A DNA stretch of 64,000 nucleotides. It comes from UBA8337 sp937907245 (GTDB taxonomy: Bacteria; Pseudomonadota; Alphaproteobacteria; RS24). Both the position numbers and the translations under genes were made by a program. How positions within the stretch are numbered: position 1 is the stretch's first letter; each line of letters begins with the position of its first letter. A model generated the notes under the pieces. The model saw only the letters and a list, made by a program, of their open reading frames with translations, was not told where the DNA came from and did not search any database. Shown in pieces: positions 58,867-64,000 of the stretch. The stretch covers positions 186,001-250,000 of the forward strand of contig OZ244774.1 in the NCBI GenBank assembly GCA_965219485.1, written 5' to 3'.

Positions 58867-59319
58867 TTACGAGCTCAGTTGGTTTTGCGCGTTTTTGCGC
58901 GCTTGGCCAGCTTGTTGGTCGGTGATGTGTATAAGCCCTGCAACGCGGCGAAGCAAGTTCGCTTCAAAATCATCAACCACGCCATCACTCAAAACAATTT
59001 GCCACAAAAGCTCTAGCAGCATGATTTTATGCGGCTCGCTAAAGTGATTGTTAATGCGCACGGTGAACTGAAATAAGTCGCTGGCTTCATCGGCTGCGGC
59101 TTTGGCTTCCGTAATAAGGGTGGCAGCCGCGGCGTCGTCCAAGCCAAAATGAGGCCCAACCAAACGCGCGATTAACTTTTCTTCCCCTTCATCCATGTGC
59201 CCATCGATTTGCGCGGCGCGCACCAAAAGGGCGGCGGCGGCAATATGTAAGGCATCAGAGCGCGGCGGCGCACTGGCGGCGACGGGCTCGGCAAACATAG
59301 TTTTTAATTTATCCAACAT
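58867..59319 (-). CDS. TerB-family protein
   Basis: 150 residues of helical TerB (tellurite-resistance-type) fold: ALHIAAAALLVRAAQIDGHMDEGEEKLIARL carries the metal-binding Asp/Glu pattern of the DnaJ-like TerB repeat, then MLLELLWQIVLSDGVVDDFEANLLRRVAGLI. Not linked to any ter cluster; a stress or membrane role is inferred. Start MLDKLKTMF is preceded by a weak ribosome site. Confidence 0.83.
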   Translation of the reverse strand: MLDKLKTMFAEPVAASAPPRSDALHIAAAALLVRAAQIDGHMDEGEEKLIARLVGPHFGLDDAAAATLITEAKAAADEASDLFQFTVRINNHFSEPHKIMLLELLWQIVLSDGVVDDFEANLLRRVAGLIHITDQQAGQARKNAQNQLSS

Positions 59320-59413
59320 GAACGAAACTCTTATCTGAATTTTGACTAAGCAGTTACCTAACGCGGCATGGGCCTCTATGCAATGCCTGTTTTGGTCGCA
59401 TGTTGGCGTGGCC

Positions 59414-59815
59414 TCACCCTATTTCGCTGCGCCCCGTAAAGGCGGCTTGCTCGCGGCGTTGTTTTTTGGTCGGGCGTCCCGTGCCATGCTCGCGCGAGGC
59501 AACTTTTTCTTCCTTGGGCTTGGCTTGAGGCGGATCGCGGTCGATATATAAAGCCTGCGCCTCAACCGCCGGCCCACGCCGCACACTCAAGCTCACCACT
59601 TCGATGAGGCGAACATAATTGTTCAAGGGAAACGTAAGTACGTCGCCAGCCTTCACATTGGCCGAAGCTCGGGTTTGTTTGACGCCATTCACACGCACAT
59701 TGCCAGCCGCGGCCAGTTTGGTCGCTAAGGTGCGCGTTTTGAAAAATCGGGCATGCCAGAGCCATTTATCGACCCGCATGGAGAGAGGAATAGGCTTTTT
59801 GGGCGAATTAGTCAT
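59414..59815 (-). CDS. S4-domain RNA-binding protein (Hsp15-like)
   Basis: 133 residues. The S4 RNA-binding domain is at the N-terminus (MRVDKWLWHARFFKTRTLATKLAAAGNVRVNGVKQ); a basic C-terminal tail follows (KPKEEKVASREHGTGRPTKKQRREQAAF). Hsp15-type proteins bind stalled 50S-nascent-chain complexes and aid recycling. Its ATG is eight bases inside the helicase gene end, so the two are co-translated. Confidence 0.9.
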   Translation of the reverse strand: MTNSPKKPIPLSMRVDKWLWHARFFKTRTLATKLAAAGNVRVNGVKQTRASANVKAGDVLTFPLNNYVRLIEVVSLSVRRGPAVEAQALYIDRDPPQAKPKEEKVASREHGTGRPTKKQRREQAAFTGRSEIG

Positions 59816-62783
59816 TGCTATCTGATGGCAGGGAGCCGCCGGATTGCAAAGATTTCAAAACGGCAAAGGGCGAATTAGGATCGGCTTGTTTTTCGGCTCG
59901 CGCAGGTTTGCCCGCACCGCCCTGGCGTGGGTTTGCGGAACTGCGGGATTTATGTCTCCCGCCATTCTGGGCTCCAGCATCCGAGCTATTTTTGCGTTTT
60001 GAGTTCACCTGCTTTTTCGGGTTTCTTTGTGTGCGAGCCGGACGCCATAGGGTCACGAATTTAACCGCCTCGGGCTCGGTAGCTGTTTCTTGTCCTGTTT
60101 CTTGTCCTGGTTCTTGTCCTGGTTCTTGTCCTGGTTCTGCAGCCTCATTTTCTGTGGCTTCTAGTTTGTCTTCAGGTGTCGCTGCCGCCTCAGGGGCTGG
60201 CGCAGCATCGACGGGCTTAACCTCATCGGGCTTAACCTCATCAGGCTCAACCTCATGGGGCGGAGCGGGCAATGAGCTAACCTCTACCTGTTGCGATTGA
60301 TAGCCTAGAGCTGTCAAAATTTCTGCCAAATCATCGGCGCCACAGCCCATGATGGACATCATGGCTTCGCTGGCTTCAAAGCCTTGGCTTTTTTGCGCTT
60401 TGCTTTGCTCCAATGCAGGGCGAATGAGATCTGCGAGGCGCTCGAGCATATCGAGGCGAATGGCGCGGTTTTTCGTCGTGTAAAAACCAGCCGCGCGATA
60501 CAGATAAAACGGCAATTTTTCACGCGCACAAGAGGTCAGGCCAGCGGCCGGAAGGGCGGCTAAATCTTTGGCGATATCGCGCGGGGCTGTCTCTGGTGCG
60601 TTTGTCGGCTTGGCGGCGTCTGGTTGTTGACCTTCTAAAAGGCTCATCAGTGCCAACAGTCGGGCAGGCGCTGGTTTAAGCAGGGCTGGCACAAAGACAG
60701 TATAAAAGCCGAACCGCACGCCTAATTTTCGTAATTGGCTGCGCAAGGGTTGGTCTAATTTAGTCAAAATATCAGCCACATCTCGGCGCGCTAAACTGCC
60801 CTTATGTTCGAGCAATTGAAAAGCCAATCCGCGGGCTAAACCGTCTAGGTCTTTTGCCGTTTCGAGTTTTTTCAAAGGGTCTAGGTCATGCGCTGTCTTG
60901 GCGCGCACCCAATCGGTCAGCCGAGTTTCGGCGCGTTGGCGCGCGTCCCCCGTTAGGGCTTCATCGGCCATTAAGTGAGCCGATGGGTTGAGGTAGGCTA
61001 ATTTATCAGCGTCTCGTCCGCCATTGATTTGCAATTGGCCAACGCAGGCGGTCTGCCAAATAATCTCGCCCGTTTGGGTAAGAGAAAAGGCGTCATCCCC
61101 GGCTTGGCTGATGTCTAGTGCGCGGGCGCGAAGGGCGTCGCCAACGGCTTTTTCAACGGCGGCCCGGGCAGTGCCAGCAGGTACCCCTTTCAGGCGCGGG
61201 TCGCGCTCGACGTGCAAGCCATTTAACCGGCCCATATATTCTTCGGCTACTAAAATGTCGCCATTGTCTTCAATATTCGCCACGATAACCTCTCGTCCGG
61301 CAAGCCGCCGCATTAGGGCGGATGTTTTGCGATCTACAAATTGCCCCATTAACTTATTATGCAGCGCATCCGATAGACGGTCTTCTACACTACGGCTGAC
61401 CCCCTGCCAATGGGCAGGGTCGGCCAGCCAATCATTGCGCTGGGCAATATAGGTCCAAGTGCGAATATGTGCCAGTCGCATCGACAAAGTGCCCAAGTCT
61501 CCATCTAGGCGGTCGCAACGCTCTATGCGCTCGCCCATCCAGCTTTCAGGAATTTGCCCTTCGTTGCCGCTCAAAAAGCCAAATACTTCTCCGATAAGCG
61601 CGCTGTGTTCGCCGACCGTGGTTTTTCTAAAATCAGGCGTTTGCGCCACTTGCCACAAAAGCTCAAGCGCTGGATTGGCGCCAGACCTATGCAGGCCTTC
61701 ATCGCCCAGCAAATCAAGCGTGTCAGGGTCACGGCTTAATAGTTTGAGGGCTTGCTGATCGTCGGCAGCGGGCGCGCGCATCAGGCCTGCGCGCGGCGCG
61801 GTTTTTTCCAAGCTCAGCAATAAGGCTTCCAGACTAGAAAAGTCCAAATTAGGATTGCGCCAAAACAAGCCTTTTACTGGCTCAAATTCATGCGTCTCAA
61901 TCTGCTCGATAAGCGGCTCCTCAAAGGCTTCCAAATCGCCAGTGACGCCAAAGCTGCCATCTTGCGTGTGGCGGCCAGCGCGGCCAGCAATTTGCGCCAA
62001 TTCAGAAGCGCTAAGATGGCGGTGCCTGCGGCCGTCGAATTTTCGTCTCTGGGCAAAGGCCACATGGTCGACATCCATATTCAAGCCCATGCCAATGGCA
62101 TCCGTGGCGACCAGAAAATCGACCTCGCCCGATTGATACATCTCGACTTGAGCGTTTCTGGTGCGCGGGCTCAAGCCGCCCATCACCACGGCGGCACCGC
62201 CGCGTTGTTGGCGAATAATCTCGGCAATGGCGTAAACATTATCGGCTGAAAAAGCCGCCACGGCGCTGCGTCGGGGCAGGCGTGATAATTTATGGCTGCC
62301 GCCCCAGCTAAGGCGCGAGAAACGGCCACGGCTTTCAATTTCTACTTTGCCAAGCAATTGGCGCAAGATAGGAGCCATGGTTTCGGCGCCCAATAAAATA
62401 GTCTCGGCGGTGCCGCGTGCATGCAAAATACGGTCGGTGAACACATGGCCGCGCTCTGGGTCGGCGGCCAATTGGCACTCATCAATGGCTACGAATTGAA
62501 CTTCGCGGCTAATCGGCATGGCTTCCGTGGTGCAAATAAAATATCGCGCCTTGGGAGGTAGAATTTTCTCCTCGCCTGTGATTAAGGCCAAGTCTGCTTT
62601 ATGCACATGCCCGAAGTCGCCACGCAGGCAACGGTCATAAACTTCGCGCGCCAAAAGCCGCAACGGCAAGCCAATCATACCGCTGGTATGGGCCAATAAA
62701 CGTTCCATCGCGAGGTGGGTTTTGCCAGTGTTGGTGGGCCCGAGAACAATACGCAAGTGGGGCTGAAAAGACAGGTTGGACAT
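59808..62783 (-). CDS. SUV3-like ATP-dependent RNA/DNA helicase
   Basis: 991 residues from the Met placed just before homology; a Met at 62795 is also possible, and the frame reaches 62906 without homology. Superfamily 2 motifs: Walker A GPTNTGKTH (15-23), DECQ in VAIDECQLAAD, ATDAIGMGLNMDVDHV and QIAGRAGRHTQ (motif VI). The middle domain is a Suv3-type fold. The last ~180 residues are repeat-rich (EVKPDEVKP, GQEPGQEPGQE) and then a basic tail, predicted disordered. Probably RNA degradation or ribosome-related processing, given overlap with the S4 gene. Confidence 0.9.
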   Translation of the reverse strand: MSNLSFQPHLRIVLGPTNTGKTHLAMERLLAHTSGMIGLPLRLLAREVYDRCLRGDFGHVHKADLALITGEEKILPPKARYFICTTEAMPISREVQFVAIDECQLAADPERGHVFTDRILHARGTAETILLGAETMAPILRQLLGKVEIESRGRFSRLSWGGSHKLSRLPRRSAVAAFSADNVYAIAEIIRQQRGGAAVVMGGLSPRTRNAQVEMYQSGEVDFLVATDAIGMGLNMDVDHVAFAQRRKFDGRRHRHLSASELAQIAGRAGRHTQDGSFGVTGDLEAFEEPLIEQIETHEFEPVKGLFWRNPNLDFSSLEALLLSLEKTAPRAGLMRAPAADDQQALKLLSRDPDTLDLLGDEGLHRSGANPALELLWQVAQTPDFRKTTVGEHSALIGEVFGFLSGNEGQIPESWMGERIERCDRLDGDLGTLSMRLAHIRTWTYIAQRNDWLADPAHWQGVSRSVEDRLSDALHNKLMGQFVDRKTSALMRRLAGREVIVANIEDNGDILVAEEYMGRLNGLHVERDPRLKGVPAGTARAAVEKAVGDALRARALDISQAGDDAFSLTQTGEIIWQTACVGQLQINGGRDADKLAYLNPSAHLMADEALTGDARQRAETRLTDWVRAKTAHDLDPLKKLETAKDLDGLARGLAFQLLEHKGSLARRDVADILTKLDQPLRSQLRKLGVRFGFYTVFVPALLKPAPARLLALMSLLEGQQPDAAKPTNAPETAPRDIAKDLAALPAAGLTSCAREKLPFYLYRAAGFYTTKNRAIRLDMLERLADLIRPALEQSKAQKSQGFEASEAMMSIMGCGADDLAEILTALGYQSQQVEVSSLPAPPHEVEPDEVKPDEVKPVDAAPAPEAAATPEDKLEATENEAAEPGQEPGQEPGQETGQETATEPEAVKFVTLWRPARTQRNPKKQVNSKRKNSSDAGAQNGGRHKSRSSANPRQGGAGKPARAEKQADPNSPFAVLKSLQSGGSLPSDSND
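60081..60140. repeat. 12-base tandem repeats in the helicase C-terminus
   Basis: CTGGTTCTTGTC-type 12-base units occur about five times (+ strand), encoding EPGQ repeats; a second EVKPD repeat lies next to it. In-frame and in a disordered tail. Confidence 0.8.
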
Positions 62784-63119
62784 GGGGTCAACCATGACCA
62801 AGCGCGCAAGATTTTGCAAGCGCGTGGCGCGTAATTCCGATGATTCGGGGGTTAGGCCTGTGGACGAATCGGTTTTGCCCTTTTCCCATGAACAGGAGGC
62901 GAACATAGCGTGTCCGAATCACTACCATAGTATCTGCCCCCTATCTGTTCACGCCTACATCTAGTGGGTGCCCTTGGTGAAATAAGTCAAAATAGGTCAA
63001 AATAGGGGCATTAGGGAGCAAAGGTCAGCTAATTGCTGACTTTCGATAAGAGGCTTGCCAGTTTGGGTCGGCTCGCGCATGATTTGGGCGACTAAATTCA
63101 GCCTAGAGGAAGACCCGTT
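62784..63119. other. Intergenic gap upstream of helicase and acyl-CoA dehydrogenase
   Basis: About 336 bases between divergent genes. It contains a tandem GTCAAAATAG pair (about 62986-63005), a hairpin GTCAGC-TAATT-GCTGAC (63025-63041) and the ribosome site AGAGGAAG of the downstream gene. The minus-strand helicase frame runs open through the first 120 bases, without homology. No tRNA, sRNA or confident promoter was identified. Confidence 0.5.
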
Positions 63120-64000
63120 ATGGATTATGAAATCCCTGAAGACATCCGCACCTATTTAGCGGCGCTTGATAAGTTTATTGACGATGAGATTATTCCGCTG
63201 CAGATGCAGGATGATAACAATCGGTTTTTTGACCATAGGCGAGAACATGCGCGTACCGATTGGGACAATAACGGCCTGCCGCGCCCCGAGTGGGAAGAGC
63301 TGTTGCGCGAAATGCGCCGCCGAGCCGATAAAGCGGGGCATTTGCGGTTTGGCTTGCCGAAAGAATATGGCGGCGCCGATGGCTCTAATTTAGCCATGGC
63401 CGTTATCCGTGAGCATTTGGCCGCCAAAGGCCTCGGGCTGCACAATGATTTGCAAAACGAAAGCTCGATTGTCGGAAATATGCCGCAAGTTCTGATGTTT
63501 CGTGATTTCGGCTCGCCTGAACAAGCCGACACGTTTATCAACGGCATGTTGGCTGGCACCCACCGCATTTGCTTTGGCCTGACGGAAGCCGCGCATGGCT
63601 CGGACGCCACATGGATGGAAACGCGGGGCGTACGCGAAACCCGCGATGGTGTCGATGGATGGCTCATCAATGGCGAGAAAATGTGGACGACGGGCATGCA
63701 TGTGGCCAGCCATGTGATGGTGTTTGCGCGCACTTCTGGCGAAGATGGTGCGGCGCGCGGCATCACCTGCTTTTTAGTGCCTGCAGATGACCCCGGCGTA
63801 AAAATTGAAGAATATATGTGGACCTTTAATATGCCGACCGACCATCCGAGGGTTTCTTTCACCAATATTTGGGTGCCCGAGAGTGCGATATTTGGCGCGC
63901 CAGATAATGGCCTCGCTTTGGCGCAGCATTTTGTTCATGAAAACCGCATCCGCCAAGCGGCCAGTGGTGTGGGCGCGGCGCAATATTGTATTAATGAAAG
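63120..64000 (+). CDS. Acyl-CoA dehydrogenase, 3' end outside the window
   Basis: The frame is open to the window edge: about 293 residues visible of an expected ~400. ACAD fold: N-terminal helix domain with GLPKEYGGADG, then ICFGLTEAAHGSDATWMETRG (flavin-binding region) and WLINGEKMWTTGMHVASHVMVFART. The catalytic Glu region lies beyond the end. It probably uses EtfAB as acceptor; substrate unknown. ATG after AGAGGAAG. Closest type is the long-chain/aryl ACAD group seen with fatty-acid genes. Confidence 0.9.
   Translation, partial: MDYEIPEDIRTYLAALDKFIDDEIIPLQMQDDNNRFFDHRREHARTDWDNNGLPRPEWEELLREMRRRADKAGHLRFGLPKEYGGADGSNLAMAVIREHLAAKGLGLHNDLQNESSIVGNMPQVLMFRDFGSPEQADTFINGMLAGTHRICFGLTEAAHGSDATWMETRGVRETRDGVDGWLINGEKMWTTGMHVASHVMVFARTSGEDGAARGITCFLVPADDPGVKIEEYMWTFNMPTDHPRVSFTNIWVPESAIFGAPDNGLALAQHFVHENRIRQAASGVGAAQYCINE

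Noticed and set aside
62776..62964. 62-residue plus-strand ORF before the helicase
   Set aside because: No ribosome site or homology and it is antisense to the helicase start.
63152..63865. 237-residue minus-strand ORF at the window end
   Set aside because: Shadow of the acyl-CoA dehydrogenase that is open to the window edge on the plus strand.
1..64000. CRISPR arrays, insertion sequences, integrases or prophage
   Set aside because: No regular spacer-repeat array, transposase, integrase or phage structural genes were seen.

Overview
The window reads as an alphaproteobacterial chromosome segment made almost entirely of housekeeping and central-metabolism genes. The lineage call rests on gene content and order: a helicase / S4 protein / FdxA / CarD / RpoH block with the alphaproteobacterial long-form CarD, a twin-helix small protein beside the PduO-type adenosyltransferase and EtfBA, DUF2125 beside the prephenate dehydrogenase gene, FtsEX, a TlpA protein divergent from argH-lptM-lysA, and COQ7/Coq4-type ubiquinone proteins. 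A marine heterotroph (SAR116 or Rhodospirillales-like) is plausible, but this cannot be fixed from the sequence alone. No phage, transposase, integrase, CRISPR array or secretion cluster was seen.

Layout. 1-3.1 kb: partial SDR epimerase, alpha/beta hydrolase, GT4 glycosyltransferase and a coupled small ORF. 3.1-11.1 kb: translation block infC, then gdpD on the opposite strand, then rpmI-rplT-pheS-pheT and lepA (frameshifted). 11.1-11.45 kb: two 89-bp tandem structured repeats that each begin like the tRNA-Ser gene they precede. 11.5-17.5 kb: serine hydrolase, a twice-frameshifted FMN-binding glutamate synthase-family gene with a coupled membrane protein, malate synthase G and a membrane protein. 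17.6-19 kb: PQQ-type sugar dehydrogenase and rpmF. 19-24.6 kb: the p-aminobenzoate set pabC-pabA-pabB, a hypothetical gene and gloB on the minus strand, with a divergent methyltransferase. 24-28.5 kb: metX-metW (minus) and chorismate mutase-hisC-tyrA (plus). 28.5-34.5 kb (minus): DUF2125, YdcF, ftsX-ftsE, lysA-lptM-argH. 34.5-40.4 kb: TlpA, then hbd, etfA-etfB, pduO, a twin-helix protein and an acyl-CoA dehydrogenase. 40.5-48.9 kb: gluQRS, alkA, HNH nuclease, coq7-dsbB-DedA-like, chloride channel, tRNA-Leu, coq4-arsC, tusA and an MBL hydrolase. 49-55.8 kb: acyl-CoA synthetase, glpD, hydrolase, SCP2-type thiolase, cytochrome c and a PNPOx flavoprotein. 55.9-64 kb: outer-membrane protein, tRNA-Arg, rpoH, carD, fdxA, terB, S4 protein, helicase, and an acyl-CoA dehydrogenase that runs off the end.

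How it fits together. Fatty-acid/acyl-CoA oxidation is well represented (two acyl-CoA dehydrogenases, Hbd, thiolase, acyl-CoA ligase, EtfAB as electron acceptor). Malate synthase completes a glyoxylate route and the aromatic, histidine, lysine, arginine, methionine and folate branches are biosynthetic.

The most unusual signals are regulatory or structural rather than a new gene system: an AUA start codon for infC, the tRNA-Ser-headed tandem repeats, terminator-like leaders in front of pheS and carD, three single-base frameshifts confined to 10.8-14.1 kb, and a recurrent pattern of short near-perfect tandem duplications in protein linkers and at gene ends.
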